Assembly: GCA_958295685.1 (NCBI GenBank)
Contig: OY282365.1
Location: 682,001-746,000, forward strand
Direction of reading: 5' to 3'
DNA length: 64,000 nt
DNA from: an uncultured Dehalococcoidia bacterium
GTDB taxonomy: Bacteria; Chloroflexota; Dehalococcoidia; Lucifugimonadales; CATQGZ01
Below are positions 1 through 8,053 of this stretch, piece after piece. A program made the position numbers and the translations under genes. The notes beneath the pieces are model-generated. The model was not told the origin of the DNA and ran no database searches. It worked only from the letters and a program-made list of their open reading frames with translations. How positions within the stretch are numbered: position 1 is the stretch's first letter; each line of letters opens with the position of its first letter.

Positions 1-678
1 GGCGTCGTTGATGCTCCAGACGACGTCGGCCGCGGTCACGTTGCCAAAGTCCCTCCCCTCGAAGCTGTGGAACGGCACGTTCTCCTGGATGTTGACCGTG
101 GCGCCGAGGTAGTCCGCGTGCAGCTCCCAGGACTTGGCCAGCTTTCCGATCCGCTCCCCAGCCATGTTGACGGTGAACAGGTCCTCGCAGGTCGTCTTGC
201 TGCTGTACGGCCCTCCGTAGAAGGCGTTTCTGCCTCCGCCCGAGTCGGGGACGTAGTTGGTGGCGAACCTGACCTCTCCGGCCTTGGTCTTCGGACTGGG
301 GGCCGGCCTCACCACCCGCGCGGGGGTGGGAATGGGGACGGGCGTTACGACCACTATCCTCTCTTCTATCTTGGTTACCACTCTTTCGACCGGCACTTCC
401 TTGACTTCAACCACCACCTCCCTGACCACGACCGTCTCGCCCGGGACCTCGACCTCCCTCACGACCTCCTTGATGACCTCCACGGGCTTCTCGATCTCCA
501 CGGTCTCGATGACGCGCTTTTCCACTTCGACTATCTTCTCGACCGGCACCTCTCTGACAACTTCCTGAGTCACCACGCGCTCGACGGGTACCTCCCTGAC
601 TACCTCTGTTGAGCACGCCATCAGTATTAGAGCCGACGAGACGGCGGCGAAGATGATCCAACTTGAGATGTTATTCAT
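1..678 (-). CDS. ABC transporter substrate-binding lipoprotein (family 5), partial
   Basis: The first 226 codons of a peptide/nickel-type solute-binding lipoprotein; the C-terminus lies beyond the left edge. The ATG at 678 is preceded by GGAGGAAG at about 8 bases. Residues 1-21 form a hydrophobic signal ending in the lipobox LMAC, so Cys22 would be lipidated and the protein anchored outside the membrane. Residues about 23-120 are a low-complexity stalk of repeated EVVREVPVE-type units. Then comes the start of the binding domain (VRFATNY, and later GRDFGNVTAADVVWSIND, typical of the family 5 fold). It has the same architecture as the binding protein at 32409. The ligand cannot be told from this part. 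Confidence 0.88.
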   Translation of the reverse strand, partial: MNNISSWIIFAAVSSALILMACSTEVVREVPVERVVTQEVVREVPVEKIVEVEKRVIETVEIEKPVEVIKEVVREVEVPGETVVVREVVVEVKEVPVERVVTKIEERIVVVTPVPIPTPARVVRPAPSPKTKAGEVRFATNYVPDSGGGRNAFYGGPYSSKTTCEDLFTVNMAGERIGKLAKSWELHADYLGATVNIQENVPFHSFEGRDFGNVTAADVVWSINDA

Positions 679-742
679 GGGGCTTCCTCCACAGTGCTGC
701 GCTTCCTATCAATACCCGTTGCCACCAGCCTCCGGCTCAGGG

Positions 743-770
743 ATTATCACGTTTCGGGTGTGTGTGTCAA
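743..770 (-). promoter_or_regulatory. Sigma70-like promoter of the partial binding-protein gene
   Basis: On the minus strand TTGACA (770-765) is separated by 16 bases from GATAAT (748-743). It lies about 65 bases upstream of the ATG at 678. It is distinct from the promoter at 1218-1246, so the gene may have two promoters. Confidence 0.6.
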
Positions 771-872
771 ATTCTGTTGACGGTCCGTAACTGTTCATGA
801 GGTCCTTCCGATCAGCGCCAGTCCTGATAAAATCGGATGGCTGGTTTCCCCACCCGCCCACCCCTTTGGAAA

Positions 873-891
873 CTGGGGGCAGAGCCCCCAG
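873..891. repeat. Perfect 8-bp hairpin
   Basis: CTGGGGGC-AGA-GCCCCCAG. Read on the minus strand it is followed by TTTCC, so it could end transcripts started at the 1218-1246 promoter, about 320 bases downstream. There is only a short T run, so termination is tentative. Confidence 0.45.
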
Positions 892-1217
892 ACCCCCTGC
901 CAGAGGGACTGGGGCGACGAGCCGGTCCTTGCGTCCGGGGGCCTCCGGGGCTCGGCGGCGGCGGGAAATTTTTTGCGAAAGTGTCGGATTTTGCGGGCAT
1001 TTCGCGGCCATTTCGTAGCTGGGAGGGCCTCAGACGGCTCGGAATTACGTGACACTATGTGACAGTTATGTGACACTTATCTGACACTTTTGTGACACTT
1101 ATCTGACACTTTTGTGACAGTTTGTGACACTTTTGTGACACTATCTGACAGGTCAACGCAGGCGATGCAGGAGTCCTGCGGGCGGTTTGTGGAGAGAGGC
1201 GGCTGTGTCATGGGAAT

Positions 1218-1246
1218 ACTCTAGCACAGCGGTTCGTGGCTGTCAA
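1218..1246 (-). promoter_or_regulatory. Promoter of array element A
   Basis: TTGACA (1246-1241), 17-base spacer, TAGAGT (1223-1218), then six bases and an ATG. It points through the array toward the binding-protein gene at 678. The spacer is nearly identical to those in copies B and D. Confidence 0.75.
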
Positions 1247-1255
1247 GGGTTGTCT

Positions 1256-1316
1256 GAATCAGGTAACTGTTCACCCCCTTCGGACCCCACAGGGTCCGAA
1301 CTGTTACAGAATCAGG
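1256..1316. mobile_element. Mini-hairpin insertion with 8-bp direct repeats
   Basis: The octamer GAATCAGG occurs at 1256-1263 and again at 1309-1316. In copies C and D it occurs once and runs straight on into ATTCTCAGGATTGG. The 45 bases between the two copies contain the perfect 9-bp stem TTCGGACCC/GGGTCCGAA (1279-1287 and 1292-1300). This reads as a small palindromic insertion with an 8-bp target duplication. Confidence 0.5.
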
Positions 1317-1371
1317 ATTGTCAGGATTGGGCGGGTCCATGATTCTGTGAGGCGCCGGGCTGAATCTGGGG

Positions 1372-2643
1372 TCACCTGGTGACTCCCTCGTCGATCAGCC
1401 GCCGGATCTGGTTCGGCGCGTATCCCAGGCGCGCCAGTATCTCCTCAGTGTCTTCTCCCAGCGTGGGGGACGCCCGGGACGCGGCCGGAGGCGTGGCGCT
1501 CATGTTCAGTATCGGGCCGACCATCTTCACGGGGCCGGCCAGCGAGTGTTCCAGCTCGACGACGAGGTCGTTGGCCAACACCTGCTCGTCGGACAGGAGT
1601 TCGTCGGGGAGCTTGACGGGCGCGGCGGGCACTCCGGCCCGGTCGAACGTCCGGAGCCAGTCGGCGACGGTCCTGCGACGGAGGACGCCGCGCACCCGCT
1701 CGGTCAGGTCGGCGTCTAGGGCTTCGAAGTCCGCGGAATCGGGGTCGAAGTCGGGATCGAATCTGGGGTCGTCCAGCCCGAGCGCGTCCAGGAGGCGGAT
1801 TCGGAGCCGCCTGCTGAGGCACGCCACGGTTATCACTCCGTCGCTGGCCTGGTAGGCGCGGTAGAAGGGGTCGCGCTCCCTCCAGGGAGAACGGAGGCGG
1901 CGGTACTCCTCGATGATCTCGTCGAAGGGCGCCCCCTGCCCTCTCAGGCGGTCGAGCGCGTCCAGGAAGTCTTTCCGCGGCCCCTGATCGATCGCCTCCA
2001 CCTGAGTCAGGACCATCGTCTGGAAGGCCATTGTGGTGGCGAGCAGAGTCGACTCCACAATCTGGCCCCTGCCCGTCCGCTCGCGGTGGTACAGCGCGGC
2101 GCAGATGCCCCAAGCCATGGCCAGACCGGTGGCGAAGTCGGCCACGGCGGTGGACTGGACGCGGAGTGGGAGTCCGTCCTCCAGCTTGGCCTCCGACGCC
2201 ATGAGTCCCGTGACCGCCTGCGCGATCAGGTCGAATCCCGGGCGTCGACGGTCAGGGCCGGTTCTGCCGAAAGCGGTATTGTCGCAGTAGACGAGGTTGG
2301 GCTTTTTCGCTGAGAGCGTCTCGTAGTCGATGCCCAGCTTTGCGCCGACGTCCGGGCGGGCGTTCACTATCACCACGTCGGTGTGTTCCAGAAGCCTGTA
2401 GACTATCTCTCTGGCCTCCGGCCTGGTCAGGTCGAGCGGGAGGCTGCGCTTGCCGCGGTTCAGGGAGATGAAGTTGCGGCTCTCGTTCGGGATGAACGGG
2501 GAGGCGTGCCTCCAGGGTTCTCCGTCGGGCGGCTCTATCTTGATTACGTGGGCGCCGAGGTCGCCGAGGAGCATCCCTGCGAACGGGCCCGCGATGTACT
2601 CGCTGAACTCCAGCACCTCTATGCCGCTCAGGGCTCCATCCAT
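1372..2643 (-). CDS. CaiB/BaiF family III CoA-transferase
   Basis: A 423-residue protein of normal family length. Family III enzymes move CoA between carboxylic acids through an aspartyl-CoA intermediate; Asp169 in STAVADFATG fits the catalytic aspartate. The N-terminal LEFSEYIAGPFAGMLLGDLG and the GRTGPDRRRPGFDLIAQA stretch are hallmark sequences. The ATG at 2643 has AGGAGAAGGG upstream. It is divergent from the carboxyltransferase at 2788, and the 144-base gap carries a repeated GGCGCC-centred motif, so the two may be co-regulated. The acyl substrate cannot be read from sequence; formyl-, succinyl- or mesaconyl-type transfers are all possible. Confidence 0.92.
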   Translation of the reverse strand: MDGALSGIEVLEFSEYIAGPFAGMLLGDLGAHVIKIEPPDGEPWRHASPFIPNESRNFISLNRGKRSLPLDLTRPEAREIVYRLLEHTDVVIVNARPDVGAKLGIDYETLSAKKPNLVYCDNTAFGRTGPDRRRPGFDLIAQAVTGLMASEAKLEDGLPLRVQSTAVADFATGLAMAWGICAALYHRERTGRGQIVESTLLATTMAFQTMVLTQVEAIDQGPRKDFLDALDRLRGQGAPFDEIIEEYRRLRSPWRERDPFYRAYQASDGVITVACLSRRLRIRLLDALGLDDPRFDPDFDPDSADFEALDADLTERVRGVLRRRTVADWLRTFDRAGVPAAPVKLPDELLSDEQVLANDLVVELEHSLAGPVKMVGPILNMSATPPAASRASPTLGEDTEEILARLGYAPNQIRRLIDEGVTR

Positions 2644-2710
2644 TTTTTCCCTTCTCCTGTGGGTGCTGCCGGACGGCGGTCCGCCTTGCTACGGGCATTC
2701 TTATTTGATA

Positions 2711-2751
2711 CCTTATCCGGCGCCAAGATAAGGATCCGGCGCCAGATAAGG
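2711..2751. promoter_or_regulatory. Operator-like direct and inverted repeats in a divergent promoter region
   Basis: CCTTATC and GATAAGG form an inverted repeat around CGGCGCC (2711-2733). The motif ATCCGGCGCC-(A)AGATAAGG then occurs twice in tandem, at 2715-2733 and 2734-2751. It sits between the CoA-transferase and the carboxyltransferase start. Its placement and symmetry suggest a regulator site; the regulator is not identifiable. Confidence 0.55.
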
Positions 2752-2787
2752 CGAACCAACACGGGCAAAGGACACACGAATCTTACC

Positions 2788-4353
2788 ATGACAATCGGCC
2801 GCATAGCCGACCGGAAGAGGGCCGAGCTGGCCCGCAGGCGAGAACAGTCGGAACAGGGCGGCGGGCCGGCCCGAATCGAGGCCCAGCGGCGGCGCGGCAA
2901 GCTCACCGCCCGCGACAGGATAGCGCTACTCCTCGACGACTCCACTTTCGAGGAGTTGGACCCGTTTGTGCTGTCCCGGCCAACCGACTTCGACCCGCCG
3001 GGCAAGAGTCACCACCCCGGCGACGCGGTGGTGACGGGGCACGGCCGAGTGAACGGCAGGCTGACCTTCGTCTATTCCCAGGACTTCACCGTCTCGGGCG
3101 GCTCGCTCTCGGAGGTGGTGGCCCAGAAGATATGCAAGGCGATGGATCTCGCGGCCAGCGCCGGAGCCCCCATAGTCGGCCTGATCGACTCCGGCGGAGC
3201 CAGGATTCAGGAGGGGATAGACAGCCTGTCGGGGTACGGCAGCATCTTCCACAGGAACGTCAGGGCCTCCGGCGTAATACCGCAGATCTCCGCGATTCTC
3301 GGCCCGGCCGCGGGCGGGGCGACCTACTCCCCTGCCCTCACCGACTTCGTGGCGATGGTCAGCGGCATCGGGCAGATGTACATCACCGGCCCCGACGTGA
3401 TCAAGTCGGTCACGGGGGAGGTGGTCAGCCTCGAAGACCTCGGGGGCGCCGAGATACACGCCTCCAGGAGCGGTGTCGCTCACTTCTCGTTCGAGTCCGA
3501 AGAGACCTGCTTCGCCGAGCTCAGGCGGCTTCTCGGCTTCCTGCCGCAGAACAACATGGAGGACCCGCCCGAACACCGGGGCGCCGACGACCCTGCCCGC
3601 ACCGACGAAGCCCTGGCCCACCTCATACCCGACAGCGCCAACGAGCCGTACGACATGCTTGCCGTGGTCGTCCGCGCAGTCGACGACGGCGTCTTCATGC
3701 AGGTGCACGAGGGGTTTGCCCGGAACATTCTCGTCGGCTTCGCCAGGATGGACGGCCGCACGGTCGGAATCGTAGCCAACCAGCCGAACCACCTGGCAGG
3801 AGTCCTCGACATCGACGCGTCCTCGAAGGCGGCCCGGTTCGTGCGCTTCTGCGACGCGTTCAACATTCCCATAGTCACCTTCATAGACGTGCCCGGCTTC
3901 ATGCCCGGCACGTCCCAGGAGTACGGCGGAATCATCAGGCACGGCGCGAAGCTGCTGTACGCCTACGCGGAGGCGACGGTCCCGAAGGTGAGCGTCCTCA
4001 CGCGCAAGGCATACGGCGGCGCGTACATCGTCATGAGCAGCAAGAACCTCCGGGGAGACGTCAACCTAGCGTGGCCGACCGGCGAGGTGGCCGTGATGGG
4101 CGCCGAGGGCGCGGTCAACATAATCCACCGCACACGGATCAGGAGCTCCGACGACTCGGACGAGACCCGCAGGCGGCTCGTCGAGGAGTATGAGGAGCGG
4201 CTGATGAACCCATACATCGCGGCCAGCAGGGGACTCATAGACAACGTGATCGACCCGGCCGAGACCCGGCCCAGGATCATCCGCGCCCTGGAGATGCTGC
4301 GGAACAAGCGCGAGACCCTGCCGCCCAAGAAGCACGGCAGCATTCCTCTATGA
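2788..4353 (+). CDS. Acyl-CoA carboxyltransferase subunit (propionyl/methylmalonyl-CoA type)
   Basis: A 521-residue carboxyltransferase made of two crotonase-fold halves, the usual length for PccB/MmdA/12S subunits. It moves a carboxyl group between biotin and an acyl-CoA. The N-half carries IDSGGARIQEGIDSLSGYG and GPAAGGATYSPALTDF; the C-half carries FIDVPGFMPGTSQEYGGIIR and AYGGAYIVMSSK. Residue 414 is Ile where propionyl-specific PccB has Asp, a position linked to acyl selectivity in actinobacterial enzymes, so a broader or different substrate is possible. The open frame continues upstream, but the ATG at 2788 begins family-like sequence. It overlaps the next gene by ATGA. No biotin carboxylase gene is in the window. 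Confidence 0.92.
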   Translation: MTIGRIADRKRAELARRREQSEQGGGPARIEAQRRRGKLTARDRIALLLDDSTFEELDPFVLSRPTDFDPPGKSHHPGDAVVTGHGRVNGRLTFVYSQDFTVSGGSLSEVVAQKICKAMDLAASAGAPIVGLIDSGGARIQEGIDSLSGYGSIFHRNVRASGVIPQISAILGPAAGGATYSPALTDFVAMVSGIGQMYITGPDVIKSVTGEVVSLEDLGGAEIHASRSGVAHFSFESEETCFAELRRLLGFLPQNNMEDPPEHRGADDPARTDEALAHLIPDSANEPYDMLAVVVRAVDDGVFMQVHEGFARNILVGFARMDGRTVGIVANQPNHLAGVLDIDASSKAARFVRFCDAFNIPIVTFIDVPGFMPGTSQEYGGIIRHGAKLLYAYAEATVPKVSVLTRKAYGGAYIVMSSKNLRGDVNLAWPTGEVAVMGAEGAVNIIHRTRIRSSDDSDETRRRLVEEYEERLMNPYIAASRGLIDNVIDPAETRPRIIRALEMLRNKRETLPPKKHGSIPL

Positions 4354-4562
4354 GCTCCCAGACGGCGACGGGACCGGACCACAAGACCATGGCCGCCGTA
4401 ATGGCAGCCGTGGACGCCTTCCTCTTCGAGGAGGCCCTGAAGGCCAAGGGGCGCGCCCCGGCGCGGTCTCGAGCCTGGAAGATGGCCGCGCGGCAGGCGG
4501 CGGACATCTGGCTCAGCCGCTCCCGCTCATGGACTGGCCGAGACGGGGCGCCGCGCTCCTGA
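4350..4562 (+). CDS. Small carboxylase-associated subunit
   Basis: A 70-residue protein translationally coupled (ATGA overlap) to the carboxyltransferase. It has a short helical N-half (MAAVMAAVDAFLFEEAL) and a basic C-half with SRAWKMAARQAADIW. Small proteins with an alanine-rich helix followed by an SxWK(M/L)AxR motif commonly accompany biotin-dependent decarboxylase or carboxylase genes (OadG/MmdE-like). There is no clear membrane segment. An assembly or linker subunit is the likely role; the family assignment rests on position and motif only. Confidence 0.65.
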   Translation: MSSQTATGPDHKTMAAVMAAVDAFLFEEALKAKGRAPARSRAWKMAARQAADIWLSRSRSWTGRDGAPRS

Positions 4563-4595
4563 GCCGACGGCCAAGCGGCAACTAGCGAGATTCTA

Positions 4596-6422
4596 TTGAC
4601 AGCCAATCCCGTAAAGATAACCGATACGACGTTCAGAGACGCGCATCAGAGCCTCATGGCGACGAGGCTCAGGACGGCTGACATGGAGCCCCTGGCTCCG
4701 GCTATGGGCTCGGTGGGCTTCCACTCTATGGAGGTCTGGGGCGGCGCGACCTTCGACTCCGCCACCAGATTCCTGGGCGAGGACCCGTGGGAGCGTCTCC
4801 GCAGCTTCAAGAGGCTCATGCCCGACACTCCTCTGATGATGCTGCTCAGGGGCCAGTCCCTCGTCGGCTACCGGAACTATGCCGACGACGTGGTCACGGC
4901 CTTCGTGCGGCAGTCCGCGGACGCAGGGATCGACATATTCCGAGTGTTCGACGCGCTCAACGACGAGCGCAACCTTCAAACGGCCGCCCAGGCCGTGCGC
5001 GAGAGCGGGAAGCACCTCCAGATCGCCATCTGCTACTCGGTCACCGAAGAAGGCAGGCTCGGCGGCCCGATCTACAGCCTCGACTACTACGTGAAGAAGG
5101 CCGTCCGATTCCTGGAGATGGGCGCGGACAGCATATGCGTCAAGGACATGGCGGGGATGATGGCCCCCTACGACGCCCACGATCTGATCTCGGCCCTCAA
5201 GCAGGCGGTCGACGCGCCCCTCCAGCTGCACACCCACTACACCAGCGGTATGGCGTCCATGACCGCCCTGAAGGCCATCGAGGCCGGCCTCGACGTCGTC
5301 GACACGTGTCTGGCGCCGCTGGCGCTCAGAACCGCCCAACCGGCCGTGGAGCCGCTGACCGTGGCTCTCGCGGGGTCCGACCGCGACCCCGGTCTCGACC
5401 TCGACAAGCTGCTGGACCTGGGCGACCGGCTCGAATCGGCGCTCCCGCCCTACCGCAAGCACATGGAGAGTCCGCGCGCCGCGGTCATAGACGCCAGAGT
5501 GCTCAGCCACCAGATCCCCGGCGGCATGGCCAGCAACCTGGTGTCTCAGCTGAGAGAGGCCGACGCCCTCGACAGGCTCGACGAGGTGCTCGAGGACATA
5601 CCCAACACCCGCAGGGAGCTGGGTTATCCGCCGCTGGTCACGCCCATGAGCCAGATGGTCGGCTCTCAGGCGGTGAGCAACGTCCTGTTCGGCCGCTACG
5701 AGATGGTCTCCGACCAGGTCAAGGACTACGTCCGCGGCCTGTACGGCAGCCCGCCCGCCTCCATCGATCCGTCGGTCGCCGCCCTCGCTCTGGGAGACCA
5801 CGACCCCATCACGGCAAGGCCCGCCGACCTGATCGAGCCGGAGATGGAGCAGGCGCGTGAGGCGGTGAAGAGCATCACGTCCGACGTCGAGGACGTTCTC
5901 ACCTACGCCCTCTATCCCACCACCGGTCTCAGATTCCTCCGAATCAAGCACGGCCTCGAGGAGCTTCCCGACGAGATGAAGCCCGACAGCCCCCAGGCGG
6001 AGACCGGCGGAGCCTCTCTACGGACCGTCCGGCGGGCTTCGGACGCTCCGCCGAAGAGCGCCCGGGCGCGGCGCTTCAACGTATACGTGGGAGACGACCT
6101 CTTCGAAGTCGAGGTCGATCCCGTAGAATCGACACCCCCGGTCGCCGTGTCAGCCGTGTCTGCCGGCGGTGGAAGACCGCCGCAGGCGCAGGCACGGCCT
6201 GCCGGCGGCACGGACATCACCGCCCCGATGCCTGGAATCGTCCTCCGGTACCTCGTCGAGGAGGGCCAGACCGTCAGCGCGGGCGACCCTGTGGTCATCC
6301 TGGAGGCGATGAAGATGGAGAACACGCTGCCCTCGCCGGCCGACGGCAGCGTCGCCCCACTGCCGTTGAAGCCGGGAACGACCGTCAAGAAGGATCAAAT
6401 ACTGGCTACCATCGTTCGATGA
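4596..6422 (+). CDS. Pyruvate carboxyltransferase with biotinyl domain (PycB/OadA-like)
   Basis: A 608-residue protein with an HMGL-like TIM barrel at about 1-300 (ITDTTFRDAHQSLMATR, metal-binding LHTHYTSGMA, VKDMAGMM), a PYC/OADA conserved region at about 300-470, a proline/alanine linker, and a biotinyl domain at about 540-608 with EAMKMEN and biotin-accepting Lys573. It starts at TTG 4596 with only a weak purine-rich site upstream. It transfers carboxyl between pyruvate/oxaloacetate and biotin. Beside the acyl-CoA carboxyltransferase and small subunit it makes a set resembling the 12S, 5S and 1.3S parts of transcarboxylase. Oxaloacetate decarboxylase alpha or pyruvate carboxylase B are alternatives, but their partners (OadB, biotin carboxylase) are not here. 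Confidence 0.9.
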   Translation: MTANPVKITDTTFRDAHQSLMATRLRTADMEPLAPAMGSVGFHSMEVWGGATFDSATRFLGEDPWERLRSFKRLMPDTPLMMLLRGQSLVGYRNYADDVVTAFVRQSADAGIDIFRVFDALNDERNLQTAAQAVRESGKHLQIAICYSVTEEGRLGGPIYSLDYYVKKAVRFLEMGADSICVKDMAGMMAPYDAHDLISALKQAVDAPLQLHTHYTSGMASMTALKAIEAGLDVVDTCLAPLALRTAQPAVEPLTVALAGSDRDPGLDLDKLLDLGDRLESALPPYRKHMESPRAAVIDARVLSHQIPGGMASNLVSQLREADALDRLDEVLEDIPNTRRELGYPPLVTPMSQMVGSQAVSNVLFGRYEMVSDQVKDYVRGLYGSPPASIDPSVAALALGDHDPITARPADLIEPEMEQAREAVKSITSDVEDVLTYALYPTTGLRFLRIKHGLEELPDEMKPDSPQAETGGASLRTVRRASDAPPKSARARRFNVYVGDDLFEVEVDPVESTPPVAVSAVSAGGGRPPQAQARPAGGTDITAPMPGIVLRYLVEEGQTVSAGDPVVILEAMKMENTLPSPADGSVAPLPLKPGTTVKKDQILATIVR

Positions 6423-6462
6423 GACGCTCATCGAACAGCCGCCGCTAGCATCAGGAGAACGC

Positions 6463-7668
6463 ATGACAGACCCTTCGGCGATAGAGACCGCAAAGGATCA
6501 CTTCGGAACCATCCTGCGGCAGCAGCTCGAAAGAATCGAGCGCCTCAAACTGGATACGGACTGGATGGACTACGGCGCCATGAGACCGATCGTCATAGGC
6601 ATGATCGGCGGCGACGGCATCGGCCCCACCATAAGCGCCGAGGCCCACCGGGTGCTCGAACGCCTGCTCCGCGGCCACGTGGCCGACGGACGGGTCGAGT
6701 TCCGCGCCATCGACGGCCTCACCATCGAGAACCGCGCGGCGAAGATGCAGGCGATCCCCGACGACGTGCTCGATGAGATCAGCGCCTGCCACGTCACCCT
6801 CAAGGGGCCAACCCACACTCCCGAAAAGGGCGACGGCTGGCCCAACATCGAGAGCGCGAACGTCGGAATGCGCAAGGCGTTCGACCTATTCGCCAACGTC
6901 CGGCCCGTCAGGATTCCGTCCGAGGACATCGACTGGACGTTCTTCCGCGAGAACACGGAGGACGTCTACGCCCTCGGCAGCCAGGGGCTTGAGGTATCCC
7001 CGGACCTGAGCGTCGACTTCAGAGTAATCACCACGCCCGGCTCCGAGCGCATCATCGACGCCGCGTTCGCCTACGCCAGACGAACCGGCAAGACCCGCGT
7101 CACCGTCGTCACGAAGGCCAACATCGTCAAGACGACCGACGGCAAGTTTCTCGAAGTGGCCGGCAGGGTGGCGGAGAGATACCCCGAAATCGAGTGGGAC
7201 AGCTGGTACATAGACATCATGACCGCCAAGCTGCTCGACAAGAAGAGGCGCACCCAGTTCCAGGTGATGGTGCTCCCCAACCTCTACGGCGACATTCTCA
7301 CCGACGAAGCCGCCGAGATCCAGGGCGGGGTCGGCACCGCCGGATCAGCCAACTTCAGCAAGCGAAACGCCATGTTCGAGGCCATCCACGGCAGCGCGCC
7401 CAGAATGGTCCGGGAAGGCAGGGCAAGATACGCGGACCCAAGCTCGATGCTGCGGGCAGCGGCCATGATGCTAGAGCACGTCGGCTACGACCGGATAGGC
7501 GGCAGGCTGCACAAGGCCCTCGACATCTGCGGCCAGTACGAGCGGCGCGTCGTCATGACCGGCAGGAACACCGGAGCCTCCAGCGACGAGTTCGGCGACT
7601 ACGTGATGGCCACCGTCGAGGACTCCGGCATCGAGGCCCGCTGGGACGAATTCATGAGAGTCGGATGA
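6463..7668 (+). CDS. icd: Isocitrate dehydrogenase
   Basis: A 401-residue beta-decarboxylating dehydrogenase converting isocitrate to 2-oxoglutarate. The substrate signature S131-x-N133-x3-R137 (SANVGMR) marks isocitrate rather than isopropylmalate specificity. FFRENTEDVYALGSQG and VLPNLYGDILTDEAAEIQGG are the catalytic and metal-binding stretches. The cofactor region HGSAPRMVREG lacks the classic NADP-type Lys-Tyr pair, so NAD use is possible but not certain. It lies 40 bases after the biotin-domain carboxyltransferase and is followed by malate dehydrogenase, forming a TCA-linked group. Confidence 0.92.
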   Translation: MTDPSAIETAKDHFGTILRQQLERIERLKLDTDWMDYGAMRPIVIGMIGGDGIGPTISAEAHRVLERLLRGHVADGRVEFRAIDGLTIENRAAKMQAIPDDVLDEISACHVTLKGPTHTPEKGDGWPNIESANVGMRKAFDLFANVRPVRIPSEDIDWTFFRENTEDVYALGSQGLEVSPDLSVDFRVITTPGSERIIDAAFAYARRTGKTRVTVVTKANIVKTTDGKFLEVAGRVAERYPEIEWDSWYIDIMTAKLLDKKRRTQFQVMVLPNLYGDILTDEAAEIQGGVGTAGSANFSKRNAMFEAIHGSAPRMVREGRARYADPSSMLRAAAMMLEHVGYDRIGGRLHKALDICGQYERRVVMTGRNTGASSDEFGDYVMATVEDSGIEARWDEFMRVG

Positions 7669-7710
7669 GGCTGAGGCCATTCGACGACGGCTCACCACAA
7701 TGAGAATCAA

Positions 7711-8013
7711 ATGAGAATCATCAGAAAGCACGGCTTGACGAGAGAGGCGGTCAGGAACAGGATCGAAGACCTGGCGCCGTCCCTCGTGAAGCGCTTCGGC
7801 GAAAGCGTGTCCGACGTCGAGCGAGTCTGGCGGGACGACGAGATGGACTTCTCGTTCCGCGCCCGCGGCCTCAGCGTAAAGGGGACGGTCGCCGTTTCGG
7901 ACTCTGAGGTGATACTCGACCTGCGGCTCCCCATGGCCGCCAGGATGTTCGAGGGAAGGATCAGACCCGAGATCGAAAGAGAGCTCGACAGACTCCTGTT
8001 CGGGCGTTCCTGA
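7711..8013 (+). CDS. Polyhydroxyalkanoic acid system family protein
   Basis: A 100-residue protein with the layout of the small PHA granule-region family: an N-terminal helix (REAVRNRIEDLAPSLVKRF), a beta sheet (DFSFRARGLSVKGTVAVSDSEVILDLRLP) and a C-terminal helix ending in ELDRLLFG. In PHA producers such proteins sit with granule genes, but no PHA synthase is nearby. The ATG at 7711 is used; an ATG at 7700 gives only four codons before a stop. Function here is unknown. Confidence 0.7.
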   Translation: MRIIRKHGLTREAVRNRIEDLAPSLVKRFGESVSDVERVWRDDEMDFSFRARGLSVKGTVAVSDSEVILDLRLPMAARMFEGRIRPEIERELDRLLFGRS

Positions 8014-8053
8014 TCGCTCCTACAGACCAGCTTACCTGAGGAGACAGTCGAAC

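Larger units (their letters stand above)
960..1335 (-). repeat. Helical-pitch array element, copy A
   Basis: Occupies most of the gene-free stretch 679-1371. In minus-strand order: AATCCTG-type upstream repeats, a promoter (1246-1218), a leader, an array (1151-1050), the core CAGCTACG (1021-1014) and an arm containing CCGACAC (987-981). The plus strand of the array holds ten TGACAC/TGACAG units at spacings of 10, 11, 11, 11, 11, 11, 10, 11 and 10 bases. The flanks match copies B and D closely (ctgtgtcatggg, actctagcacag, cctgcgggc). In this copy the array unit (TGTCAC) and the arm (TGTCGG) no longer match fully. No protein-coding gene is supported here. Confidence 0.85.

Noticed and set aside
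1050..1151. TGTGA-containing arrays as CRP/FNR operators
   Set aside because: The units are direct repeats at 10-11 bases, not TGTGA-N6-TCACA palindromes, and other copies use CGACAC or GGGACA units.
2383..2787. N-terminal extension of the carboxyltransferase
   Set aside because: The upstream open frame overlaps the divergent CoA-transferase gene and does not resemble the family; ATG 2788 begins the conserved protein.
4593..5951. A 452-codon minus-strand frame over the pyruvate carboxyltransferase gene
   Set aside because: Antisense shadow with low-complexity composition and no motif.
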